From: Chara braunii
Lineage: Eukaryota > Streptophyta > Charophyceae > Charales > Characeae
Length of the DNA stretch: 41,769 nucleotides
Reading direction: 5' to 3'
Assembly: GCA_003427395.1 (NCBI GenBank)
Contig: BFEA01000282.1
Coordinates: forward strand, 1,851,078 to 1,892,846
A program made the translations under genes and the position numbers. This document shows positions 30,047 to 39,799 of this stretch, piece by piece; position 1 is the stretch's first letter, and every line of letters begins with the position of its first letter. Below the pieces are notes generated by a model. It saw only the letters and a list, made by a program, of their open reading frames with translations, was not told where the DNA came from and searched no databases.

Positions 30047-30744
30047 GCGAGCCCAAACTCAGTGATCAGCGCACCAGAGAAATCAGGCCTACACGATAAG
30101 GCATCCGCAACTTTGTTGTACTCCCCTTTCAGATACTGCGGTTCGAAGTCATATTGTTCAATGACTTCGATCCAGCGCTTCAATGCATCGGAGAGCACTG
30201 GCTGGGTTCTCATCCACTTCAGGGTTTGATGGTCAGTCCTGACGATGAAGAACCTCCCAAGGAGGTAATGTTTTCAATAGGTCAGTGCCTTGTAAATCGC
30301 GTAGAGCTCCTTCTCATAGGTGGACTTAGCCAAGTTTTGAGACAAAATCTTTTTGGACATGTACTCAACTGGCCTCGACATTGGCCCCTCCTGCTGCGCG
30401 AGCACGACACCAATGCCATATTGGTTGGCATCCGTGGTTACTATGAACGACTTGTCAGGGTCAGGAAGTTTTAAGATCTCATGGTGTGTCAACACATGCT
30501 TCAAATGTTGGAAAGCAGCCTCACGCTTGTCTGTCCACTCCCACGGGGTGTCAAGGCGAGTCAGGTCAGTCAAAGGGGCAGCCACTATACTATAGTTCTT
30601 ATCAAAGTTACGGTAGTAGCCGGTCATCCCTAAGAAAGACCTCATCTCGGTCACAGACTGAGGACGAGGCCAGCCACGAATGTTGGCCACCTTAGCGTCA
30701 TCGGGCTTCAAACCCTCCACGAAAATCTGATGACCCAAGTACAA
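30047..30744 (-). pseudogene. G2 RT C-terminus and RNase H (frameshifted)
   Basis: Minus-strand continuation of pol. 30274-30744 holds the RT thumb/connection signature FLGMTGYYRNF and the RNase H start FIVTTDANQYGIGVVL with the first catalytic Asp, then STYEKELYAI with the Glu. After a frame change, 30213-30047 holds the RNase H end (KGEYNKVADALS), where the conserved Arg of ALSRR is Cys, and the linker up to the insertion at 30046. The canonical RNase H order is kept. Confidence 0.85.
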
Positions 30745-30821
30745 GATCCGGGTGCCACCAAACTCGCATTTCTCCCCGTTGATCTTGAACTTGTGCTGCC
30801 GAAGGAGACTAAGGAGTTTGT

Positions 30822-31544
30822 CTAAGTGCGTACGAGCTCCTCGATAATCCTACTAAAAATAAGTATGTCATCGAGGTACACGATGACAAACTTATCCAAG
30901 TAGTCATGAAAGATCCGATTCATAGCGTGCTGAAAGGTGCCAGGAGCATTGCAGAGGCCGAAAGGCATCACCACAAACTCGTACAGACTGTACCTGGTCT
31001 GAAATGCAGTTTTGTGTTGATCCTCGGGCCTTATTGCAATTTGATGGTACCCGGACTTCGGATCTACCTTACTGAAGTACCGACACCCTTGCACTCTATC
31101 TAGCAAGTCATCGATGCGAGGTAAGGGCTCTCGGCTCTTGACAGTGATGGCATTGAGACCCCTATAGTCAATGCACATCCTTAGAGTTCCCCCCTTCTTT
31201 GGCACAAATAAGACTGGAGATCCGTAAGGGGAGACACTCAGCCGGATCCAACCTTTCTCTACGAGTTCCTTGAGTTGCAGGCGAAACTCATCAAGCTCGT
31301 CTGGAGACATCCGATAGATCCTACCCTTCGGGATGCTAGACCCTGGGATAATCTGTATTGCGTGGACGACCTCCCTCTCAACAACCCCTTCCGACTTTTC
31401 AAATAGATCAGGGTATTTAGCACCTATCTCCGACGGCATTTTCACCGGCTCGCCTGCTGCAAAGACATAAACTAGATACATACCCCCCTCTGGATTTTGC
31501 TTAGTTATAGAACGCGGCTGCACACATGCATCCGTAGGACTCAA
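30822..31544 (-). pseudogene. G2 reverse transcriptase
   Basis: 240-codon open stretch covering most of the palm and fingers: [73 protein letters not shown], and the catalytic box [11 protein letters not shown] with both Asp retained. This is the best preserved domain of G2. It shifts frame at about 30825-30850 before the thumb. The order and the spelling of the catalytic box are typical of Ty3/gypsy. Located between protease and RNase H on the minus strand. Confidence 0.9.
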
Positions 31545-31915
31545 TCAGACTACTATTTTTGAACTTCCGTAATCTGGCGGTCCCCCCACCTGACAAAGTG
31601 TGTTTGATCACTTTTCGGTCCTTGTCAAACTGGGGTTGTGCAACCGAGAGGTAGTACATACCTAACAAGATATCCATAGGGAAATCACCACTGACTAGGA
31701 ATGAGACGCGATGTCTCAGTTCCCCTCCCGCGTACGGGAAACAACACTCAACGTCCTGAAGGTAGTCGTGGACTACCATGTGCTGTTTGTTGGCACAGGT
31801 CGACTACACAGGTCGACTTAGGCGCTGCACTTGCCCCTGTAAGCTCAGCCTCTCAACGCACGCGCGACCAATGAAGTTCCTAGTTGAGCAAGTGTCATAA
31901 TAGGCCCCGGCCTTA
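31501..31915 (-). pseudogene. G2 protease with altered active site
   Basis: Retropepsin-like domain in two frames. At about 31900-31870 the active-site frame reads YYDTCSTRNFIG, with Cys where the family has Gly in D-T/S-G. Downstream (31501-31779) the rest of the fold reads HDYLQDVECCFPY and DFPMDILLGMYYLS, the ILGM-type C-terminal signature. The Gly-to-Cys change would be expected to abolish or strongly reduce activity. A frame change lies between the two parts near 31780-31800. A single N is at 31918. Confidence 0.75.
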
Positions 31916-32205
31916 CGNCCGCCGATGACTACCTCGCCGACAAACTAGCGGGTCTGATTTGGACAACTCCTCCTCTAGCTCCTCTAAGGATCCAAACACA
32001 TTCATCGAACAAAGGCTCGATGGGTCTGAATGTGTTTGCGGGACGACGATGGAGTCAGTAGCTTGGGCCGTCTCTCGAGATGGTGAGGGTGTGTCCACCA
32101 CCTCGACCCTAGCAGGAACAACTATTATTCCTATTGGCCCGACGCGTTTCCTGGAGCAGTGCCAAAACTGCTGGCCACATTGCTACCAACGGGAGCGGAG
32201 GATCC
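31916..32205 (-). pseudogene. G2 gag-protease linker
   Basis: Low-complexity acidic linker frame (GSLEELEEELSKSD) between the zinc knuckle and the protease; no domain. Contains the single ambiguous base. Confidence 0.4.
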
Positions 32206-32211
32206 CAACGC

Positions 32212-32733
32212 CTACCCCATCGTAGGCGGGATCTTCTTGGTCACCTTTTTGTTTTGGTACTTGAATTGATTATGGCCATATTGGCCACAACGAATACAAG
32301 CCTGCCGGGTGTACTGGTCTCTCCACACGTCCTCTGTTAGACCCGTTTTCTCCCATGGAGGAGCGTTGGGGTCAACTTGACTCTTAGACCGGGAGCCTCC
32401 ACGACGTCTACCGGTCGCCTTGCCTTTTTGTACTGAGGTAGTGACTACTCCACCCCATGAAGTCTCTACGCTGCCTGCCTCTGAACCCACTCCCGCTTGG
32501 AAGTCATCTTCCAACTCGATGGTAGAACCATCGTTGTTGACGAACATGATGCGACCTTTCGCCTTCCAGTTGCGAGGCAGTGACTTCTTCCTACCATCCG
32601 TCGTGGGTGTTTGACCATGCCCTATCTTTGCTTCAAGGTCTAGGGCCTTCTTGCTAAACGAGGGGAAGTTGTGCATGTTGATGTTGGCCTCACCTGCCAA
32701 CTGATTTCTGAGAGGCATAGGAAAACATCTCAA
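32212..32733 (-). pseudogene. G2 gag C-terminus with damaged zinc knuckle
   Basis: 173-codon ORF in the gag frame after the duplicated segment. N-terminal part CFPMPLRNQLAGEAN, then a basic linker (ATGRRRGGSRSKSQ), then CIRCGQYGHNQFKYQ. This is a CX2CX4HX4C nucleic-acid-binding knuckle in which the last Cys is Tyr. RNA packaging by this copy would be impaired. Followed by KKVTKK. Confidence 0.75.
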
Positions 32734-32831
32734 GTATGAGGTGAGTAGAACCTGGGGTCATAGTGCACCCCAGGGACACAGATCAGATGCTCTACTGTGT
32801 CTGTGGCTTCTCTTATTGACTTGAACTGTTT

Positions 32832-33343
32832 ATGGTTCAAAGTCAGGATCGCGTCGGTGGCTTTTGGGGCCTCCTGAGGATCATGCCACCTTTCTTCCAC
32901 AGCATGAGGAAGGTGTCCAGTTTCTGGTTGACTGCCCAAGCGCGAAAGTTATGATCGTATCCTTGCAATTGCACTAAACCACTCAACCATCTTGCTGCAC
33001 TCCCCTCTAAATAGGAGGCAGCCACAAGCACTTCCTCGTGTGGCAAGGTAAGTTTACACTTTACATAGACCGACACTGACCTCAACCATGGTTCAAAGTC
33101 AGGATCGCGTCGGTGGCTTTTGGGGCCTCCTGAGGATCATGCCACCTTTCTTCCACAGCATGAGGAAGTTGTCCAGTTTCTGGTTGACTGCCCAAGCGCG
33201 GAAGTCATGATCGTATCCTTGCAACTGCACTAAACCACTCAACCATCTTGCTGCGCTCCCCTCTAAATAGGAGGCAGCCACTAGCACTTCCTCGTGTGGC
33301 AAGGTAAGTTTACACTTTACATAGACCGACACTGACCTCGACC
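32832..33343 (-). repeat. 256-bp tandem duplication inside gag
   Basis: The segment beginning ATGGTTCAAAGTCAGGATCG at 32832 recurs at 33088, period 256 bp, with about a dozen differences. 256 is not a multiple of 3, so it breaks the gag frame. Both copies also share the same 1-bp frame change (LMLWKK versus the expected VEERWHDP frame), so that lesion predates the duplication. Confidence 0.85.
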
Positions 33344-34358
33344 ATGTGTCAAGGTCTTCGCCCTTTTTGTCCCCTGAAAAAGGTTTGGGAGAGGCGATGC
33401 CCGTCTTTGGAACCCATTGTGTTTGTCCTAGTACCTGCACCATTCGGGGCTGTGGACCCTGAGGCGCAGGCTGCTGCACTAGCTGTTGCTGGGGTTGTGT
33501 ACCTTGCGGCTGTGCAGGCTGCGAGACAACATGCTGCCCGCTTACGGCAACCTGCGATGGAGGTTGGGAAAACACTGTCTGTACAGGAATCTGTACACTA
33601 GGACCTGCTGAGAACCCTCCTATCAAGGGCATGCCTAGGGAAACGGCTTGGACCGATGCTGGAGGGACATATGGGGATACCCTAGTCACCGGTGGGACAA
33701 AAGGAGGAGGTTGTACAACGGGCCAGGCACCAGGCCCGGACGACGATGGAGATGCCTGCACTCGTCCAACCTGAATGGCCAGGCTCTGCTGAATGTCTTG
33801 AAGGAGGGTCGTGTGGTGGTCCTGCATTTCTACTACATCTAGCAGAGCTGTCCACAACGTCCTCACATTTGCATCCATGTGTGTCAGTTCCATTCCCTCT
33901 AACTCACTAATGTCCGCTTCTCTTCGCTGCATCCTGACTCTTCTTCTAATCATCTTCTCCTTCTCTGCCTTAATCTCTCCTAACGCCTGCTGTAGCTGTG
34001 CCTCTCGAATAGTTGCTCGATGTATGGCGACCTCCTCGGGAGTCAACACTATAGCCTGGCTTGCCATCACTCCAGTGGACTGACTCTGGGTCTGTGCGAC
34101 CGTTGATCCTACAGACCTTGAACCGCTACCCTGAGAGTTCTGCTGCGCAGCAGTAGCCATGGCTGCTGAAGTAGCGGTTTCACTCACGAATGCCCTGCTT
34201 GCCTCAGCGGCCCTTGCCCTCCACTGCTGCTTCTATCTCTATCTCTGCTGGCGGAACAGGTATCTGTCGCCCTTTGGTCCTAACGCCAAGTGGGTTATCG
34301 GGCGTCTTGCCGATTGCAAGATCCTATCGTCCGGTTGTGGGACCTCCCTGTCACTCAT
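33099..34358 (-). pseudogene. G2 gag (capsid/matrix part)
   Basis: Frame from ATG 34358 (MSDREVPQPDD) to 33099, open except for two TAG codons at 34241-34239 and 34235-34233; 362 codons are open after them. N-terminal region Ala/Gln-rich, then a charged helical segment (about IREAQLQQALGEIKAEKEKM) consistent with a coiled coil, a Pro/Gln-rich linker, and the capsid-like core (FSGDKKGEDLDTW, CKLTLPHEEVLVAASYLEG, AARWLSGL) typical of the Ty3/gypsy gag domain. The end is out of frame because of the 1-bp change inside the duplicated segment. The start at 34358 is chosen because the frame continues from it. Confidence 0.8.
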
Positions 34359-34359
34359 A

Positions 34360-35619
34360 GGCTACAACACTGTACACTGCCTACACTAGGTCACGCTCGA
34401 TGCCTACCGCAGCATGATGTACAGACCGATTTTAAATAAATAAAAACAAATAATCGGTAGCTATGGCAGAGACTATACATTTGGGTCCAACAGGTTCGGA
34501 TTCCTACAAACAAAACTACTTTTACTTTGACTAGTTCGCAAACAGAAAGCATAATGAACAAATAACAGTTCTAAACTATGTTGTCTGTCAGATGTTTAAT
34601 GGATGTATATCTAACTAATCAAAATAAAAATAGAACCGTTTGTTGGGTCTGTTTGCAGAATGGAATCTTGCCCGAACTTATCACTTGGAATCTACCCCTC
34701 CCTCAGTTCTTCCTGAATGTCTCTTGTCGTCAACGTCCCTGAGCAATCTAGAATAGCGCGCGTGTTTGAAGGTGTGCACACGGCCCACCCCTGTGCCCCG
34801 AATCCTGCTGAGCTGGCCAGCCCTGCACCGTATTTATCCTCACGTGCAGTGAGCCTTACACCGGCCGATTGGCTGATCAGGAGGCGTTTTTATGGACGGC
34901 CCCCGAAGTCCTTAGGAATTATTTAACGTCGCAAAAATGACGACGATCACAACCAATGGAAGGTCCCCACCGGTATTTATTTATACACGTCCGGTCTCGT
35001 CTTCCCCATAGGGCTGGCCTGCCCCTCAAAACCCCTCTATAGTGCAGCGAGCAGACAAAGGACAAAGCAGCAAAGCATGCGTGCTCTACTCCCGGTGGGT
35101 TGGCATGGTGATCGTGACCCAGTGGTTCGTCCAGGGCCCTTCAGATAGCACCACCCTCTCCTTCCAGATGCTCCACGTGAAGGTTGACGACTCTCAAGGT
35201 TCAGCGTACACGACTCCTCACATGAGAGGACTCTCAAGAGAGAACACACATCCTCACTGTAAGAACTGTCGAAGAGGGTAGATAAGGTTAGGTGCAACGT
35301 ACCTCAAAATAGCTGCCCCCAACCACAGATATTCTCACCAGATGCCCGATGTTGATTGTGATGACCAATCGCTGCTTCGACACAACCAGTATTGCACAAC
35401 CGTTCCACCTCAGCATCAATCACACATTGAATAGTTCTCATCACACTAAGAACACCCAGTATTCACCACTTAGTAGCCTTCCTGGCGATACCCCTCGTCT
35501 CCTGGGTCGCCTCACTTGTCTCCACCCTTCTCACTACACACCACCCAAGGCCGCTCGCCCAACAGACCGCGTGCATGTATTGCAAAGGCAAAAGACAAGC
35601 GCCACATGAGCGCACCGTA
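34360..35619 (-). other. G2 untranslated leader
   Basis: About 1.26 kb between PBS and gag, no supportable gene. Such long leaders occur in plant Ty3/gypsy elements. The short ORFs on both strands lack family motifs. Confidence 0.5.
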
Positions 35620-35635
35620 CCACAACTCTGATACA
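35620..35635 (-). other. G2 primer binding site
   Basis: Minus strand reads TGTATCAGAGTTGTGG four bases after the 5' LTR end. It resembles the plant initiator tRNA-Met PBS (TGGTATCAGAGC) with a few changes. Confidence 0.7.
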
Positions 35636-35639
35636 AAAT

Positions 35640-36573
35640 TGCAAGGAAAATTAGCGATAGCGAACTTCAGAAACCAAGCAGCATCATACACATGAGACTA
35701 GATAGTCGTGACCTCGAACCAAAAACAAAAGTGCATCACGAGTCTCACCAAATAATAGTACAGCAAAAGCGCATAAGTGACAACGTTCGAGTAGTCTCAT
35801 CATCATCAACAAAGAACCAATGTCGACATCCTATCTGGCGCTCAGCGCCCAGACTACAAATGGCAGATCCTATCTAGCCTATCTACAATACCGCTAGTGA
35901 CGTCAACAACTCCCCGAAGTACGAGCAGCTCTCGACCAATGCCGTACGCTTCAAGCACCAGGTATGTCTCTCGTATCACTCACAACCTCGTACCCCAACT
36001 CACAGATGCCACATGCACCCAAGGACCGCCCTGCGCCGCATCCAGCATACAGCAGCGCAGCTCGGCTATGGCTGCCTGCTCCTCCCAGCTCGCCCATGAG
36101 CGCGTGAGCGCTTTCCAGTGTTAGCGTAGCAGCGCTTGCGCAACATGCAGCCAGTGCCCGAATGCCAAATGCGGAGGCAGGCCCTTTCCTAAATGGAAGT
36201 GGCCTGCCTGCTGCTGCGGCCAGGCTGTGCTGGGCCCTCACCCGGAAGCTTCCTGTAGGCCCGACTGGCTGAGCCCCAGTCCATCCTGAACAGGCCCAGG
36301 GCCTGAGTTAGTTGCCCGTACCCAACTGCCCACAACCTGTGTTCGGTCCGTATACACGTTCGGCCCAGGGCGTACTTCAGATACATTTGCAAAATGGATG
36401 CCTGGGCTTGGGCGCTTATAACCAACTGACTCCGCGCAATTATCTGAATTTCCCCAATTGCGTGGAGACCTGAAAAGGGGCCCTAAGGCCCTGGTCGAGC
36501 CTGCCTTCACTTAGGGCAGCCGACAATATTGCAAACAGGGCCAAAGAGGCTAATCGGGGCCTTAGGCCTCACA
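35640..36573 (-). repeat. G2 5' LTR (934 bp)
   Basis: Minus-strand LTR from TGTGAGGCCTAAGGCC to TTTTCCTTGCA. Aligns along its full length with 21671-22562; it has about 34 extra bases near 36225-36258, partly duplicating GCTTCCTGTAGG-type sequence. Confidence 0.85.
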
Positions 36574-36830
36574 ATAATAGTAATAATAACAGAGAGGGGG
36601 AAGCGACGCCTTAAAATTCTTTTGCGCCGGTACATCACTGAAGCCATTAGACCCCGAGACGCAAAAGCATCGATCCAGGTCTAGGCACAGATCTGAAGCT
36701 CCTCGTCCAACCCCCCTCTTTTCCTTTTCCTTTCCTTTTCTCTGTATTTCTCTTTTATTGACAGTGACCATCACTACCGCACCTAACCCATAACCCAACT
36801 ACAGGGGCTTGATGCGCAGTTCAAAGTGAC
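36574..36830 (-). mobile_element. Copy X, upstream part (beyond G2)
   Basis: Read on minus, shares GGTTATGGGTTAGG, GTCACTGTCA, the AAAGGAAA purine tract and ATTATTACTATTAT with copy Y 6280-6790, in the same order. It abuts G2 at 36573, and the match resumes on the other side of G2 at 21670. Confidence 0.65.
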
Positions 36831-36939
36831 TACTTTGGACTTTCATTATCTCGTCCCTGAGCGGGCCCGACGACTGTCATGGCCACAAGCTAGTTGTGCT
36901 GAGCTGCACAGGGCACTGAGCCTGCGTGGACCGACGGTT

Positions 36940-39063
36940 TTGAAGGTTGCTGATCCTTCTTTGACTGAGTTGCGGTTGTTCCTTGGGTTAGCCAACTATT
37001 ATCGGAAGTTCGTTAGACACTTCACGATAATTGTTGTACCCCTTCGCAGATTCCTGAAGAAAGAAACCATCTGGAAGTGGGACTCAGATTGTATGGCTTC
37101 GTTCAAACGTCTAAAGAGATGTCTAATTAATTAGCCGGTTTTTAAGGTTGTTGATCCTTCTTTGCCCTTTGTCGTCACAACCGATGCCAGTCAGTACGAG
37201 ATAGGCGTTGTACTCCAACAGGACGATGGGAATGGATATAGGCCTGTTGAGTTTATGTCCCGACGACTGCCTAGTGAGAAGGTCGCCGCTTCCACGTATG
37301 AGAGGGAATTGTTTGCTCTCCGCGAAACTCTAGATCACTGGCGACACTATCTCCTAGGACGCCACTTTAAAGTGTACTGAGATCCTGAGACACTTCACTG
37401 GCTTGAAACACAGGCCCGAATGACGCCTAAGTTGACTAGGTGGGCTGCTGAGATTGATCAGTATGATTTTGAACTAAAGCCAGTCAAGGGGAAGTATAAC
37501 GTTGTTGCCGATGTGCTAAGTCGAAGATCTGATTTCTTCGGTGCCGTTGTAATATATCTGGATGTGGACGCCGATGTGCAAGAGAAGATTAGAAGTGCGT
37601 GTTCTACTGATCCTATCTATGGCGCTATGATTAAGCGTGTGCAAGAAGCGCCACAAGAGTTAAGCAATTATCGAATTACACAAGGACTGTTGTTTGAACA
37701 AACTGATGTGCATGATAGGCTTTGTATTCCAAATGTGGAAGAGATCAAAAGTCTGATCTTGGGAGAGTGTCATGACACTGAAGGCCATTTTGGATAGAAA
37801 AAGACTTATGTGAACTTATCACGTTCCTACACTTGGCCTCGTATGAAACCCGACTGCATTGCTTATGTGCAAGGCTGTCAAGTGTGCCAAAGAAATAAGA
37901 GCACTACGCAGCCTCCCCTTGGTCTATTGAAGCCTTTGCCAATCCCAACAGGTCCAGGAGACTCTGTGTCCATTGATTTGATGGATACTAAGGTGAAAAG
38001 CAGGAATGGAAAAACGAAAGTTATGGTCATCGTTGACATGTTTAGTAAGTATGTTGTCTTTGTAGCATTGCCAGCGGAAGCAAGAACATAATTAGTAATC
38101 CGGGAATTCTTTAACCACTGGGTGAAGGATTATGGACATCCCCTAACAATTGTAAGTGGCAGAGATTCGCGTTTCACGAGTGAACAATGATAACAACTGA
38201 TGAACGTCTATGGCTCTAAGTTGACTATGTCGTCAGGCAGACACCCTAAGACCAACGGCCAGACTGAGCAAATGAATAAGATTTTGCAGCAAACATTGCG
38301 CATGTACATACGTCCCGACCATATTGACTGGGATGAGCATTTGCCCAAAGTTGCTAGTGCTTATAATAACTCTTTTCACCTGTCTACATGCAAGACTCCA
38401 GTGGAATTGCATTTGGGATGGCGTCCACGCAGACCTATCGATCACCTGAACCTGGATCAAGTACATAAGCTTCCACTAGGAACAAGTGAATTTGCGATTC
38501 AATATCAGAAAGACATTGAGAAAGGAAAGGAGAATATAATAAAGGCACAACATTAGATGGTAGAACAGGCGAACAAGCACATAAGACCTTCTCAGTTTAC
38601 TGTAGGTGATCTAGTATGGGTTAAGTCTAAAAAATTTGTTCCTTAGGAAAACATTTCCCAAAAATTGCTACCAGCCTAGAGAGGACCTTGGCAGGTTTTA
38701 GATGTGATTGGAGATGTGGATGAACCTTCTTACGTGGTTGAGATTCCTCTGCATTTGCATATGTATCCAGTGTTTCACGCCTCAAAGCTATTACCTTGCG
38801 TGATGAATGAGTTATTTCCCAGTCGCAGATCGACGATACCTCCTAGTATGAATGAGAAATATGATGTGGACAGGATTATTGCTGAAAGTACTCTTCAAAC
38901 TGGACGTAGAGGCAGACCCCCGCGATAGTATAAAATAACATTTGCGTATCAGGACCCAACTGAAGATCGCTGGTTCACAAGAGAAGAATTGATTGAGTTT
39001 GCGCCTCATATTGTATCTGCTTATGAAAGAGCAAGAAGAGGAATAAACATTGTAGACAGATGA
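36940..39063 (+). pseudogene. Ty3/gypsy pol G3 (RT end, RNase H, integrase), one frame with many stops
   Basis: Plus-strand pol in a single frame to a terminal TGA at 39061. Order: RT thumb (LFLGLANYYRKFVRHF), RNase H (FVVTTDASQYEIGVVL, STYERELFAL, the GKYNVVADVLSRR end), integrase zinc region (GECHDTEGHFG, CQVCQRNKS), catalytic core (SIDLMDT, SGRDSRFTSEQ, KTNGQTEQMNK) and C-terminal PVFHASKLL and DRWFTREELIEF. Internal stops at 37132, 37378, 37795, 38089, 38188, 38554, 38644, 38677 and 38926; no frameshift was found. Upstream RT is missing, the element joining unrelated DNA near 36.94 kb. A different subfamily from G2. Confidence 0.9.
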
Positions 39064-39790
39064 AGGTTTTTTCTCAGAGGACTTCGAAACTGGGCCGGCG
39101 AGAGTAAAAGGGCCTTTACCCGTTCAGACCCTGAATGACGAACGCAGCATAATGGGGTCACTCGGCCAGAGCCCAACTCGTGAAAAGCAGATCAAAAGAC
39201 ATGTTCTCTGGGTCAGAAGTCACATCCTCACTAAGTGAGAAGTCATGTCAAAGGTCACACTCGTGCCCCAGGACGAACAGTTGCAACATTCAATTGTGGG
39301 AGTCATACCTGTTCGTCCAGGGGGCTGTGCAAGTCATGTCTGTTCGTGCAGTAGATGCGTCTGTTAGTGCAATAGATGTGTCTGTTCATAAAGAAGTCAA
39401 AGAGATAAGGTCCCAGTCCAGATCCAAGTCAAAGAGGGAGTCTAAATGCAGACTGAAAGTCCGAAATTCAGGCCTGAAGGCCGCAGCAGCAGCAGACCCT
39501 GAGGGTAAGGTACTGGGACACACTCCACAGAGGCTTGGGACTGGGGACAGACCCAAGGAAAACTGATTCAGACCTCACAAAGGGAGGCCAGCACTATAAG
39601 AGACTAGGCCAGCCTCCCTACACGATAGATCTCCACTGGCATAGATGCGTGGAAGTGCTGAAGCACTTGTGCGCTAGCATGCAGGGAGAATGCGCTGGTT
39701 GGAAGCTGCGCAAGCAGGAGAAGAAGAAGCTGGGCGCTGACTGGCAGAAACAGCCATAGATGCGCCAGCATTGTTAGTAGAAGTAGAGGT
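39064..39790 (+). repeat. Probable G3 3' LTR or tail (unpaired)
   Basis: Non-coding sequence after G3 integrase. Has a purine-rich AGAGTAAAAGGG at about 39101, a TATA-like CTATAAGAG at 39594 and a 21-bp triplicated piece (GTCTGTTCGTGCAGTAGATG and variants) at about 39337-39388. Consistent with an LTR by position and TATA, but there is no second copy in the window to prove it. Confidence 0.4.
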
Positions 39791-39799
39791 GTCTGGGCA

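Larger units (their letters stand above)
21671..36573 (-). mobile_element. Full-length nested Ty3/gypsy LTR retrotransposon G2
   Basis: Minus-strand element bounded by two related LTRs (35640-36573 and 21671-22562), both starting TG and ending CA. Order on the minus strand: 5' LTR, PBS, ~1.3 kb leader, gag, zinc knuckle, protease, RT, RNase H, integrase, polypurine tract, 3' LTR. ATAA flanks both ends (21667-21670 and 36574-36577), a likely 4-bp target duplication. It carries a 5,940-bp insertion at 24107-30046; without it the element is about 8.96 kb. The LTRs differ at roughly 5-8% of sites by eye plus a ~34-bp indel, and every coding region is damaged, so it is inactive. Confidence 0.85.

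Noticed and set aside
36940-39063. Alternative genetic code (TAG/TAA read as Gln)
   Set aside because: TGA is also used internally at two sites, some TAG sites do not expect Gln, and other ORFs here use CAG/CAA freely. Decay by transitions is simpler.
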